Origin: Selaginella tamariscina
Lineage: Eukaryota; Streptophyta; Lycopodiopsida; Selaginellales; Selaginellaceae
Length of the DNA stretch: 64,000 bases
Assembly (NCBI GenBank): GCA_003024785.1
Contig: PUQB01000386.1
Coordinates: 1 to 64,000, forward strand
Direction: 5' to 3'
How positions within the stretch are numbered: the first letter of the stretch is position 1; each line of letters starts with the position of its first letter. Below, in pieces: positions 49,014-63,143 of this stretch. A program made the position numbers and the translations under genes. The notes under the pieces were generated by a model. The model had not been told where the DNA came from, made no database searches, and worked only from the letters and a program-made list of their open reading frames with translations.

Positions 49014-51421
49014 AGGCACTATAAATGCCATAATATTGGGGTATCAATATTATAGGAGGTATACATTATGTAAAAATGTTATTATATATATACCAACTAA
49101 CTTATTATTAAAACTTCAATGCTAGTACTATATTGATAGTGTTGCTTAAAATTTGTTATGTAAAATAAGAAAAAAAGAAAAAATGATGGTTTTTCACTTT
49201 CTAAATAAAAAGATTCATTGTCAACTACAATATGTTCTTACAAATATAAATATAAATATAAATGTTTACAATGTAACTTTACACTATACTCTATTTTTTT
49301 AATTTTCAAAATGTAAGAAAAACATGGTTTTATTATAAAATTATTAACATCATTAGTCTTAAATAAAACTTGATTTTGTTTTTTAAACACATAAGAAAAA
49401 GAACAATTATAGGTTTTTACTTTAAATATGTCTCAAGTATTAAATCATTTTAAATAATGACATTGATATTTTATGTTAGTCTTATTCCTAAACATTAATT
49501 ATGTGCATGCATGCCTATGTGCACACATGGATGTGCCCCGTGCACATGTACATGTTGTGCATAAGTGCATAATATTTTGTGCAAAACGTTTTTAACAACA
49601 AAATTAATTAATTAATTAATTAAAATTTAATTATATTTAAATGAGGGACCTATTAGGCAACCATGTTTTTTATATATGAACACCCACCATATATTTAAAT
49701 CGAACAAACCTTTAACGTTAATGCATTTCATTTATACATATGATATAGATGTGTATATCATTATTTATTGTTATAATTAATCCTTTGGCATTCATCGAAT
49801 GTGTGCATATTGATTTAAAAAGTTTAAATCATTGTAAGCACACTTATATAATAATTTTTATACTATTTGCAAACTACTATTAGGTTCTTTTTATTAAGGA
49901 TGAGTCAACGGCATTCTCCACAAATATTATGCTAAAAACATGATATTAACTCATACTACACTATCTTGCATTAAGCTTTTATCTTTTTATTGTTTCTTGT
50001 TAATGGCATTATTCAAATATGGGGAGATGAACTTGAGTGAAAGATAAGATGGATATGATAGGATGAGATATGTAGATGTTTTATGAATTTAAGTTGGTTT
50101 GACAAAGTGATTGTGTTAACATGGCATGTTGTTTATTTTTTATTGTTATTTTAAGTTTCAATTGGTGTGGCTTAAACACTTTATAATGCTGTTATAGCCT
50201 TTCTTTGTGGTGTGTTATGTTTGTATGATTCATTCATTAGCTCAACATATGGGCTTTTGTACATCACATTGTCAATAGCCATAGGAGTTCTTTTTTCCAG
50301 TGCCTTTATGGAAGATAAATTTGTTTGTGTTTTAGGGTGTTGGGTTGTGTAGGTTAAGCACTTTCCATTTGCATTTGTGTTTTAGATGTCTGTTGTTTCA
50401 TCTTTCTTAGTGATGTTTTAGATATGTTTATCTTTTGTTACTGAAAAATATTCAATAGGGATATTCTTGAGAAGATGCAATAGAAAACATGCTATTTGTA
50501 TTTGGAGTATATTTTCACAGCATATATGAGTTCTCCACTTGTGATTGCCTTTAATGTTAGGCTTTCATGAAATTGTTTCATCTTATTTTGTTTTACATTT
50601 GTTTAATCTTGGTTGGTTTGTTTGTCTGGCTCATGCAATAATATTTCAATATACGATAAACCATATGCGTCCTCGAGCTTTTAAGTAAAGAATTTTTAGG
50701 TATATTAAATATTCTTTTGAATATTTTTAAATATTGTGGAGGTAACATATGGTTAGTATATAATATTTCTTGTTACATGTATCTTATATTGTGATTATAT
50801 ACACTTTTTTATGTCCATGTTGGGTCACATCCAAAGCTTCTTTTAGAAGCACCAGCACATGGTCAATTTCATAGGTAATGATGGGTTTAATCTTAATATC
50901 ATCCTTATATAAAAAAAGGAATTGTACATATAGAATTGAAGACTATGTATATATGTAGATACACCACACATTTAAGAAATCTATTAACCTAAGGGACTTA
51001 TTTGTAATTCCAAAAACCCTAAACCACATGTTACATATTGAAATCTTCTCACTTGAAAAGATGTATTTATATGTATTAATTTTAATTTTATTCTAAGTAT
51101 ACATGATGTTATTTTATATATACAAAATAGTCATTACTTGAACTCTAATGGTAATACTATATTGATAGTGTTACTTAAAATTTGTTATGTAAAATAAGAG
51201 AAAAGAAAAAAGGCAAGTGGCATTTTCCACAAAAGCCACTAAAAAGAATATGTTGCTGTGAATGAGAAAAATCATTTTGAAAAATCACTAATGGCATAAG
51301 ATTTATGGTAATGCTAACATTTGTGGCTTTGTAGGGCACTATTAATAGTGCTAATGTATGTGCTTTGATGATGATTTTGTTGTGTAGTGCTTTTTTATAA
51401 AGAGGACTATTATAGTGGTTT

Positions 51422-52157
51422 TGTCATAGTTCTAACCTAGTGGGTTGACTACCAAGGTAAAGATTGTGGGATATGTGGGTAAAAGACCCAAACAGACCTA
51501 GGTCATCACGACCAGGGGCCCTCTCATAAACACCAATTGACCCTTTACCTAATTGACATAAGGGAGAGGGAAAGGTTGTGGTATCGATTTCATTAGAGGA
51601 TGAACTTTGAGTAAAGCTCGCGCCACTAAGGTTGGTGCATTTGTCTTTGCCTAACTAAACCCCTCGATCACATATGTACAGCCAAGCGGCTTTGTGATTA
51701 CCTCTGGCCCAATTGACATGTGATGTAAGTACATCTAGCGAGCTAGGTGTGAGTCAAGTGTAAGTAGAGCCAAGTGGCTCTATGATTGCCTTTAGCCCAA
51801 TTGACATGTGATGCAAGCTCGCTGGCGTACAGCCAGCGAGCTGGGTGTGAGTCAAGGTAAGTAGAGCCAAGCGTGAGTAGAAATGCCTCTGGTTGCACCT
51901 TCTACGAGGAAGGGCATGAGTAGGAACGCCTTTAGCTGCACCTTCTGAAGGAAGGCATAGTAGCAAACCCTTGAGTTTGTGGATGAGGGCATCCACTTTC
52001 TCAAATGGGTGGACTACTTGGGTAAAGATTGTGGGATATGTGAGATATATAAGCAAAACACCAAGCAGACCTAGGTCATCACGACTAGGGGCCTTTTCAT
52101 AAACACCAATTGGCCCTTTGCCTAATTGGTATAAGGGGAGAGAAAAAGGTTGTGACA
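51422..52157 (+). mobile_element. TRIM-like miniature LTR retrotransposon
   Basis: 736 bp starting TGTCATAGTTCTAACC and ending AAAGGTTGTGACA, flanked by GGTTT and GGTTC. The left LTR runs to about 51580 and is followed by TGGTATCGATTTCA (51579-51592), like an initiator-Met primer site. The right LTR (from about 51990) is eroded at its start. The 0.4-kb interior is non-coding, with a repeated 'cccaattgacatgtgatg' unit and an 11-bp-stem hairpin (AGCTCGCTGGC / GCCAGCGAGCT) near 51815-51842. Confidence 0.8.
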
Positions 52158-53466
52158 GGTTCTAAGTTGGTAAAGTTTGATATATAACTAGTTATTTTGC
52201 TTAAGTGGGTTTTTAATGAACTTTATTATATTACAAAAAGCCACATTAAAAAAGATGTTCGCCTTTATCACAAAGGAATCGAAGCAATAAAACCATCATT
52301 GAGCTGTATCAATATTGGCAAAGAGTCTTGACTAGCCACACCAGGTTGCCCATACTTCACCTGCCTGACCAACAAGAGAGTTACCAAAATTTCATTAAAA
52401 CCAAGCATTTTCAATTCGATTTCTTAGATAAATATATTAAGACCACTTTCTCAATCTGTAACAGTAATTTCCACTCTTATGGCCTCATCGAAGATGCTTC
52501 ATGGCATTGCCTAGTCTAGGCAAACATAAAAACTAAAGATAAATAGAAAATCACACAATTGGCTCCCAAGCTCTACCATTCATAAGCATTGAGCCTCAAC
52601 CATTTTGTAGATGTTTATAAGAAGCTATAGTTGACCATACTGCTACTCATTGCATACATACACACAAAACAAGAATGTTCATTTTCCCCATATTCCACTT
52701 GCCCTGCACGCAACAAAAAATAGCAAATCTTGCAAATCTCACATTCTTGCAACTCCCATACTTTATAAGACACCTTTAAAGGTGTTTACCAATTAGATTT
52801 ACAACTACAAAAAAGGACTTACATGGTCAACATATCTCAATTTGTTATTCAACATTTATAAAGTGAGACCCTAGCCTCAACATATTCTGGTCCCTCACTC
52901 CCATTTTCTTTCTTCATTACACTTGAAGTCATCCCTTTCACCCTATGGAAGCTAGGGTTTCAATCTATACCATTGATTTGATTTTTTATAAAACAAAATA
53001 AAAAAAACCCACCAAATTCACAATTCAATTCTCTTCAATTACTACTTATAACTTTTTGTAACTTTGAAATTACATTATTTATATTTATATAATATCAATA
53101 CTACAATAATAAAAATTATTATTAAATGTGAAGAACAATAAAACTTAAAATAAATTATTTGAGACAACACTGTCTATGAGAATATGAAATGCTCAAACTG
53201 TTACACTTGCTTTTGGATTATTTGAGACCTTGTTCATATTCTACATATAAAATAAATAGGTTCATTTGGTTGGTTTTCGATTGTCTCTCACACATTTCAC
53301 ATTAAATAAGTTCTTTCAGAGGATAAGAATGCTTTGTGGTGTAACACTTTGACATTTTATTACCATAAATTTTCACCACCTCATTCTTTTTATTAAAAGG
53401 ACTAAACATAAACATGACTATATCATAAGTCATTAAAAACATCATACTTTAAACTTTCATCAAGAT

Positions 53467-53626
53467 TGTCATAGTTCTAACTTGGTGGGTTGACTACATG
53501 GGTAAAGATTGTGGGATATGTTAGATATATAGGCAAAACACCCAAGCAGACTTGGGTTATCACGACCAGGGGTCCTCTCATAAATACTAATTGGCCCTCT
53601 GCCTAGTTGGCATAAGGGGTGTGACA
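53467..53626 (+). mobile_element. Solo LTR of the same TRIM family, with perfect TSD
   Basis: 160 bp, TGTCATAGTTCTAACT...GGGGTGTGACA, between two AAGAT copies (53462-53466, 53627-53631). Copy A has the empty site 'catcaagatcatataat' near 22998, so this insertion is younger than the duplication. Confidence 0.92.
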
Positions 53627-54529
53627 AAGATCATATAATAAATGTGATAAAACAACATTGATAAAGCCACTTTAAACACTATTCAATTAAAAAGACACAT
53701 TATTAACATGTTATGGAAAAAATCGTGAAAGAAATCATATTTATAAGCCACTCAACAAATTAAAAAGCCACCTTCAATTTAGAACACACGCCAAAAGTCA
53801 TTATTTTTTAAAACACTCTTTAAGGTGTCAAAGGTAACTAGTTTAAAATGTGGTTTCACTTAAAAAACTATTGAATCAAGAAAAGCCACATGCCCGAGTT
53901 CTTTGTGAGAGAAATGAAAGGGGAAGTTTTTCACTTTTAAAGTAAAAAGAAAAACATAATCAATTTTATATATATATTCAAAATGAAATATTATACTATG
54001 TTTTCCAATTCTAAAAATATAAGGAAAAAAATGCTTTTATTGTAAATTATTGACAACAACATTTTTAAATACAACTTAATTTTCAATTTAAAAAAACAGG
54101 AAAAGAAAAAATCATAGGTTTTTATTTTAGAATAAAACAACTAAGTGTCAATGAAAACTAGTTGAACTAACCCTTGGTAAAGGTGGGTTTTCACTTTTAA
54201 ATTAAAAAAAACTTTCAATATTAAAAAAAATAAGAGAAAAGGGAAGAAATGGTTTTATTTTGAAATTAATGATATGACCATTTTTACTCAATTTTAAAAA
54301 ATAAGAATAAAAAGGTTTGACTGTTCCTACATTTTTCACTTTTATAATAAGATTAAGTGTTGGTGAAATCTTGTTATGTGAATTAAGCCCTTGCCCTACA
54401 TTTTTTCAATTCTATAATAAAATGATAAGTGTCAATTACAATATGTTCTTACCAAAGATATAAATGTTTGAAATATAGCTTTATAATTTTTTTTAAAAAT
54501 AAAAGAAAAGTGGAAAAATGGTTTTTATC

Positions 54530-56040
54530 GTAAGTAAAACTCAATTGACATCAACATTGTAAGTAAAACTCAATTAACATCAACATCGTAAGTAAATTCA
54601 ATTTTAAAATATAAAAAAAAGGATTAAGTGTTGGTGAAAGCTTGTTAGGTAACATCGTAAATAAAACTCAATTTTAAAATATAAGAAAAAAAATTGAGTG
54701 TTGGTGAAAGCTTGTTAGGTGGACTAAGCCCTTTCTCTTAAGGCAAACTCAATTGACAAACATCATAAGTAAAATTCAATTTTAAAATATAAGAAAAAGG
54801 ACTGAGCGTTGGTGACAGCTCGTTAGCAACATCGTAAGTAAAACTTAATTTTAAGATATAAAGAAAATGACTGAGTGCTGGTGAAAGCTTGTTAGGCAAC
54901 ATCGTAAGTAAAACTCAATTTTAAGATATAAGAAAAATGACTGAGTGCAGAAAAATGACTGAGTGTTGGTGAAAGCTTGTTAGGCACATCGTACATCGTA
55001 AGTAAAACTTAATTTTAAGATATAAGAAAAATGACTGAGTAAGAAAAATGACTGAGTGCTGATGAAAGCTTGTTAGGCAACCTCGTATTAAGTAAAACTC
55101 AATTTATGAAAAAGGACTATAAGAAAAAGGATTGAGTGTTGGTGAAAGCTCGTTAGGCAACATCGTAAGTAAAACTTAATTTTAAGATATAAGAAAATGA
55201 CTGAGTGCTGGTGAAGCTTGTTAGGCAACATTGTAGGCAACATCGTAAGTAAAACTCAATTTTAAGATATAAGAAAAATGATTGAGTGCTTGTGAAAGCT
55301 TGTTAGGCAACATCGTAAGTAAAACTCAATTTTAAATATAAGAAAAATAACTGAGTGCAGAAAAATGACTGAGTGCTGATGAAAGCTTGTTAGGCAACCT
55401 CGTATTAAGTAAAACTCAATTTTAAAAAAGGACTATAAGAAAAAGGATTGAGTGTTGGTGAAAGCTTGTTAGGCAACATCGTAAGTAAAACTTAATTTTA
55501 AGATATAAGAAAAATGACTGAGTGCTGGTGAAGCTTGTTAGGCAACATCGTAAGTAAAACTCAATTTTAAGATATAAGAAAAATGACTGAGTGCAGAAAA
55601 ATGATTGAGTGCTGGTGAAAGCTTGTTAGACAACATCGTAGGCAACATCGTAAGTAAAACTCAATTTTAAGATATAAGAAAAATGACTGAGTGCAAAAAA
55701 ATGACTGAGTGCTAATGAAAGCTTGTTAGGCAACCTCGTATTAAGTAAAACTCAATTTTGAAAAAGGACTGAGTGTTGGTGCTGGTGAAGCTTGTTAGGC
55801 AACATCGTAAGTAAAACTCAATTTTAAGATATAAGAAAAATGATTGAGTGCAGAAAAATGATTGAGTGTTGGTGAAAGCTTGTTAGGCAACATCGTAAGT
55901 AAAACTCAATTTTAAGATATAAAAAATGACTGAGTGCAAAAAAATGACTGAGTGCTAATGAAAGCTTGTTAGGCAACCTCGTATTAAGTAAAACTCAATT
56001 TTGAAAAAGGACTGAGTGTTGGTGAAAGTTTGTTAGATGG
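54530..56040 (+). repeat. Expanded minisatellite, about 18 copies (copy B)
   Basis: The units are about 65-95 bp around 'aagtaaaactcaatttta', 'aaaaatgactgagtgc' and 'gaaagcttgttaggcaac'. Unit length varies by partial units. The same locus in copy A has about four copies. Confidence 0.92.
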
Positions 56041-59000
56041 ACTAAACCCTTTCACTATGTTGGCTTTGAACTCATGACCATGAACTTAGAATTGCTCTAA
56101 AGTTCATAGTGTTAACCAAACACTCCATACAAGCCATTAAGTAAATATTTTGCTTTTGTTATTTATAAAATGTTTTAGTTATTAAATCATTTTAAACCAA
56201 CACATGCATGTGCCCATGTATATGTTGTGCATAAGTGCATTGTCTTTGCAAAACGTCTTTGACAACTAAATAAATAAATAATTAAATAATTTAAAATCTG
56301 ATTATATTTACAAAAGAAACCTATTAGGCAACCCCATTTTATATATATGGACACCCAAACATGTATTTTATATGGAATTTAAAATTTTAAATTAAATAAA
56401 CCTTTAACATTAATGCATTTCATTTATATGTATATTTCATGATCCATTGCTATAACTAATTTTAATTAATTCATTAAAAAACATTAAATCCAAGAATAAC
56501 ATATATTTTTAAAAAAAAGTTATATATAGGAAATCGTGTGTATAGATGAAATGTATTTAAATTCTCAAAATGCATATAAAATAAGGGTGAGTGTTCATAT
56601 AAGAAGTCCACTCTTATATATCGGTAGAAACAAAGCAATGATGTTCAATATATATATGTGTGTGTGTATTTATATTACAATGTATTTAAATTTGCATACT
56701 TGTTTGTGCTCTTTACTTCATTTTATAATTAATTTTTATTTATACCATTTCATTTTTAAAATTTTTATTTTTTCATTAATAAAATTTTATATACACTTTA
56801 AATATGTAATTATTATGATTGTAATTGTTCCCTTCTCTCTCTTTTTTGTTTTCTTGATACATTTAAATATTTTTTCTCTATCACGCGCGCACACACACAA
56901 ATGTTAAACATTATATTAATTTCATTACCAAAACTCTCTTAGGGTTTATGGTTTATATATAAGTACTATATATGTATAATGACATATTGCATGTACATTA
57001 CTAATGTTGGTTATACGAATTGCTTATATATATATATACACATCACATACCTATATAAGTATTAATTAGGAGATTTTCTATGGAGCCCCTAAGTTGCAAA
57101 GTGTTTATTATGGGTGGCCTTAATGATATCGAGCAAAGTTTCATTCCTTTTGTTTATTATTTTAATTTATGTTTATTTTATATTTATATTTTTATTTTTA
57201 TTATATATTCATTTATTTATTTTTCTTTATCTTTTAAAAGAACGATGAGACGACACTTAGAACTTGAATCACTCCCTTAAAAAGTACGTTAAAATAGTTA
57301 AATAGTAAATTTTTCCCTTTCATGTACATGAACATTGAGCACAAATCAAAGAATTCATTAATATATAATGTACATTTAATTTGATAATTAACTTTAATTA
57401 GGACAAACTTTTACTAAAGAAACTCAAGAGCTAGGTATATATTCTTTTATAATTTATAATACACACATATTGTAATACATATAATATGTGTATGTATATA
57501 TACGTATGTATGTATGTATACTTAACCATAATTTAAAATTTTAAATAAACAAATGGTTCATCTCAGTATAATGATGTTCAGAATGACGTGCATGTGATGT
57601 ATTAAATATATAAATACCATTTAAAGAGAGAGAGGACATTTACCTAATGATGATTTTCACACACACATGCATGTCATTGCAGAGTTTATTTAACATGAAT
57701 TAATGAGGTTGAACATAATTTAAATTTGAGTTTTAGTTCATATACTTAATATTTTACACATACGTATATCATTGCTAAGTTTATTTAACATGAACTAATG
57801 AAGTTTACATTGAAACAAATTTTGTTGAATATATTTAATAAAATCAAATTAAATCTTTAATATAACATTTCACTTAGTGATTAATGTGTTCAAGAGAGCT
57901 TTTAAGTACTGATTAATGATTCTAAATATTCAATTTGTGTAGATTGGACATCTGTTATTTGCACATGCAACAACAATACTTTTTTTTTGTTAGAATTAAA
58001 CATGTGGTGAGGTATACATAATAGGATTCGCAATGCTTAGAAGAATACTCTTCCTAGTTCTTATACTCAGTAAAGGGATGCACTTATGACTTATGAAAAG
58101 TAATTCATGCTACAATATCATACACAACCTTTTAAATGACAATAATAAAGTGTGATAAGTTTACATTCGTTAAAACATATATATATCTTTATCTACATGT
58201 ATATACACATGTATGTTACATATTTCTCTCATCACATTGTCGAAAGATATGCATTTGTTAATCATTTAATATGTAAAATTACATGTGTATTATGGGGCGG
58301 GGGAAATTTCCTAAATAACCTTTTAAATGTTTGTTTTTTTCTTTTTTAAATCTACAACTAACCCATTGTTTCTTATTATTTAAAAGTATTATTTAAATAA
58401 CATATCTTATTTATATGTAAATAACATATTCATTTAAACTCATTTAATTCTTTTAAATTTTATTAATTTAATTTAACATAATAAGCAAAATTTTGGATGT
58501 TCAGAATGACGTACATGTGATGTATTAAATATGTAAATACCATTTAAATAGAGAGAGGGCATTTATTAATGATGCTTTTCACACACACATGCATGTCATT
58601 GCAGTTTATTTAATATGAATTAATAAAATTGAACATAATTTAAGTTTGAGTTTGAATTTCTATACTTATTGTTTTACACACACGTACATAATTGTTAAGT
58701 TTATTTAACATGAACTAATGAAGTTTACATTGAAATGAATTTTGCTGAATATATTTAATAAAATCAAATTAAATTTTTAATATAACATTTCACTTAGTAA
58801 GAGAGCTTTTAAGTACTAATTAATAGTTTTAAATATTTAATTTGTGTAAATTAAAAATCTGTTATTTGCATGAGCAACAACAATACTTTCTTTATCGAAA
58901 TTAAACATGTAATAATGAATACACAATAGGAGTTGCATTGCCTTAGGAGAAAACTCTTTATAATTTTTGTCAAAGGATGTACTTATGACTATTTAAAATC

Positions 59001-60651
59001 GAAGACATAAAATAATGTCAATGTTATTGTCATAAGTTATGAAAGTAATTTATGCTATAATATCATACACAACTTTTTATATGATAATAATAAAGTGTGA
59101 TAAGCTTATATCTGTTAAAACATACATGTTAGCTCACATGTATATTACATCTTTCTCATCACATTGTCAAAAGAGATGCATTTGTTAATCTTTTAGTATA
59201 TAAAACATTTTATGGGGAAAATTTCTAACCTTTAAAAAAAAATATTTATATTAACCCATTGTTTCTTGTTATTTAAAAACATTATTTAAATAATATATCT
59301 TATTTATATATAAATGGCGTATTCATTTAAATTCATTTAATGTATGGTATTCATTTAATTCTTTTAAACGTATTAATTTAATTTCACATAACAAGCTAAA
59401 CTTTATTTAAATGATAACTTAATTATTCATTTATTAATTTTAATTTAAATAATACATTTTATACATGCACTTTGCAGTGCCTTTAAACATGTTTGTGTTT
59501 TAGGGTGTTGGGTTGTGTGGGTTAAGCACTTTTTATTTTTAGCGTTCTAAATATATTGTTTCATCTTTTGAACGATGTTTTAGACATGTTTATCTTCTGT
59601 TACAAAATTCTTACAAAGAACATTTTATAGGGATATTCTTGAATATACAATAGAAAATATGTTAGTGAATATGTTTACATTTTGCAACATATTTTATGTG
59701 CTCTCCATAGGATTCGACTTGTGGCTGCCTTTGTGCATGTAATGTTTTAAGTTTTTTAAAATTATTTCTTCTTGATTTGTTTTGCATTTTTTTCATCTTG
59801 GTTTGTTTGGCTCGTGCACAGCATGCGATAGTATTTGCATATGTAAAATCAGATATCTTCGCGTGCTTGACCTTTCAAGTACAAGTTTTTTAAGTATATA
59901 AAATATCTTTTGAATATTTTAAATACCATGAGATAACATATAGTTAGCAAACAATATTTCTTGCTACATGTATCTTGATTTCTTTAATATAATTATCATT
60001 CCAACAACCATGAACATTAAATTCCTTACAATCCATTATGTTACTTTTATTATATAATCTAAAAGTCTTAATTATTATACCAATACTGGCATAGTGTGAG
60101 TGCCTATGCGTGTGCATGGTTGTGCTCATGTATGTGTGTACCCATTGAGGATCCAACGTGATAAGATTCTATCTGTGGTAATATGTGTTTGTGTCCAAAA
60201 CATCTTCAACGACTAAATAGATATAATTGATTAAATAGTTTAAACTAAGTATATTTAAGAAAAAGTAATCAACTTTTAAGGACATTGTCAACTATAAATT
60301 AAGCTGAATGATTTAACTAGCTATATTAATTTAGCTAATTATTCAAAATCTGGAAATATATATAGAGTGTATGTATTTTAAAGTTTTAAACTGTTTGTGC
60401 TCTTTTACTTATTTTTTTAATTCATTTTTACCATTTCATTTTCATTTCCCATTGCAAAAGTTTCATTTACACTTTTAAAATATAATATGGTTGCAGGTAA
60501 TAAAAACATACCTAAAATTCTTTTAACTCAATACAATGAGTTAATTATTTATTAATGATAAATTAATAATATATAAGTTATTATTTAAATTTATATAAGT
60601 TATATAAAAATAAATTAACTGGAATATTTGTAAGAAAATATAAGTCTTTTA

Positions 60652-60685
<34 letters not shown>

Positions 60686-61290
60686 GACACATTTAAATAT
60701 TCTCTCTCTTTCACACAAACACACTGAAACTGTGTTTGTTGCATATTAATAATATCTTTACATTTGTAATTATAAAATGTTCTTTTCTTATTCTTTTATA
60801 TAGGTCTACTAAGGTCCTAATTAAATTTATTATAAAAAGATTTAACGCTTGCTTTTTAAATAAAACTATATTATGTTAGAATACATACTATATATTTTTA
60901 CATAATATATTAATGACTCTTTAATTTGCGTACGAGGGATAAAACAAGTTTAACACTCTAATTGTTTACCATATTTTCTCAATAGAAATAAAGGAAAATA
61001 ATGAATAAAAGTATAAATAAAATAGCATTATGAGGCCACCCATAATGAGCACTTTGCAACTTAGCTACCGCGTGCCCACTCATATGTATATACATATTTG
61101 AGATGAGCCCTTGCGTAGTGCAAAAATAAGCTGCCGAGAAGAACTTCACTCATATGTATATACATATTTGAGATGAACCAGTTTTTTATGTTATTACCAT
61201 CACATTGACAACAATCTTAGTTCGATATACATCGCGCATGAGATTCACCTAGTTCCTAGTACAACTCATAAGACTGCAGTAAGGTACAAC

Positions 61291-62589
61291 TTAATAGTAA
61301 GAATTTGCAAGCAAGGCATATGCAGTAGCATCTTCTGGATCCAACCCAATCATCTCAGTAGCAGCACTCTTTCTATAACAAGCGTCCCTGTAACTCTCGC
61401 ATGCCCCAAGCAAGCACTTAAACTCCAGAACACTGGGCTCAAAAAGGCATGTGGATGACCAAGTCTTCCGCCTCCTTGAGCCTCCCCGTCCTCCCAAACA
61501 TATCCACCATACAACAGTAGTGTTTCCTCTCTGGTTCAATCCCGTAATCGGTTCTCATAGAGACAAAACATGCCCTACCTTCCTCAGCCTTTCCTGAATG
61601 TGTGAATGCAACAAGAACCAACAAGAAGCTTGCCCCATCCGGTTCCTCAACCATCCTCATGGTATTGAAAATCTCAGTAGCCTCGGGGGGGTCCTTCTGA
61701 TGCGCATATGCAGCGAGCATCGCAGTATACGAAACCACGTCTCTCTCAGGCATCCTATAAAAGATCCTCTTAGCACATTCCCTCCTTCCACACGTCACCA
61801 ACGCGTCGATCATTGAAGTGTCTGATGCAAGGTCATGCTCAGGCATCTGCTCATACACTTCCATGGCTTCGTTTACTTCCCAAGCTGGGCATATGCAGAT
61901 ATCATTACAAGTGACGAGTTTAAGTCGTGTTTTGGTATACCATCGAGTACTCTCCTTGCCTCCTTCATATACCCGTTCTGGGCATATGCTGCAAGCAGCA
62001 ACGTTGCAGAAGTCAAGTCACGCTCTACCATATGAGAACTGATCAAACTGATGTATAGCAAAAGCATCAGTGCTCTCTCTCACTCTCTATCTCTCATATG
62101 CATACCTTGCTTCCTCCAGATGCCGGAATGGGTATATGCAGCTAACATGACAGTTGAGGAAACTAAGTCCCACTCTGGCATTTGATCAAACACCCTCCTG
62201 GCATCTCGACATGAACACAAGCTCCCACCATCACTGTCCATGAAACAATGTTCTTCTGTTTCATAGACTTAAACACTTCCCGCACCCCTTCCGACTTACC
62301 AGCCTGTACTAATTGTATGTTAATCACTTAATAAGTGTTTACTCTTAACCTGTGAAAACGTCCATAGCATCATTGTTGAAGAAAACAAACTCCATTCCGG
62401 CATCCTGTTGTAGAGTTCAATGTTCAATGGCCTCCTCCATATGCCCAGTGCGGGCATATGTTAACAACATGCATGTCCATGCAATCACGTCTCGCTCAGG
62501 CATACTATCAAGAGCTCCTTGGCTTCAGTCTAGAGTCGTGTTGTTTAATAAGTGTTCGTTCGTGCGTGCATGCGTGTGTGTATGGTACT

Positions 62590-62623
<34 letters not shown>

Positions 62624-63143
62624 TATACACCTGAAAACCGGTTTCAGAGTATGCAGAGAGATCGCACTGCAAGAAACGTTGTCACAATCAGGTAACTTGG
62701 TAAAGATCTCTATAGCCTGTTGCATATGCCCAGTGCGGGTGTATGCAGAAAACATGGTATTCCAACATACCAAGTCTCTCTGCGGCATTCTACCAAAGAT
62801 TTCTCTAGCTTCCTCTACACATCCTGCCTCCCCATAACCAACTAAAAGACTTGTCCAGGAAATGAGGTCCCGTGTTGGCATGCCATCGAAGAGCTTCTTG
62901 GCTTCCTGCAAATGCCCATTACGTGCATATGCAGTAAGCATCATGTTTCCATGAGAAGTCATTCTTGTAAGTGTCAAGTCGAAAACTTGCTTTGCCCCTC
63001 TTGAGCATCCCGCACATCTCAACCAGCTTGTTATGGAGAAATATATCATGACCAATCATGTGCTTGATTTGAGCATGAAGCTTTGTAGTTGATGACAGTG
63101 TTCTACATGACTCTATGAGCCTGATGCACTCTTTTCTATCCAT
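61291..63143 (-). pseudogene. PPR gene relic, copy B (start retained)
   Basis: The ATG at 63141-63143 opens MDRKECIRLIESCRTLSSTT and LHAQIKHMIGHDIFLHNKLV, the normal N-terminus of PLS-type PPR proteins. Repeats then follow: LQEAKKLFDGMPTRDLISWT, EEAREIFGRMPQRDLVCWN, MPERDVVSYTAMLAAYA, to LLANSYY and a stop at 61291-61293. No DYW domain follows. Frame breaks occur near 61810-61840, 61880 and around 61440; a segment of about 115 bp with (CATA)n at 62520-62635 interrupts the middle but has GT and AG edges, so it may be an intron that gained a microsatellite. Organelle targeting is typical of the family but no transit peptide is evident here. Confidence 0.85.

Noticed and set aside
51754..52056. 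100-codon minus-strand frame in the TRIM element
   Set aside because: It crosses the interior repeats and the eroded LTR and shows no family motif; TRIM interiors are non-coding.
56536..56907. 123-codon plus-strand frame in copy B
   Set aside because: Low-complexity Phe/Ile/Tyr/Leu text; the matching place in copy A (about 24890-25230) does not keep the frame.
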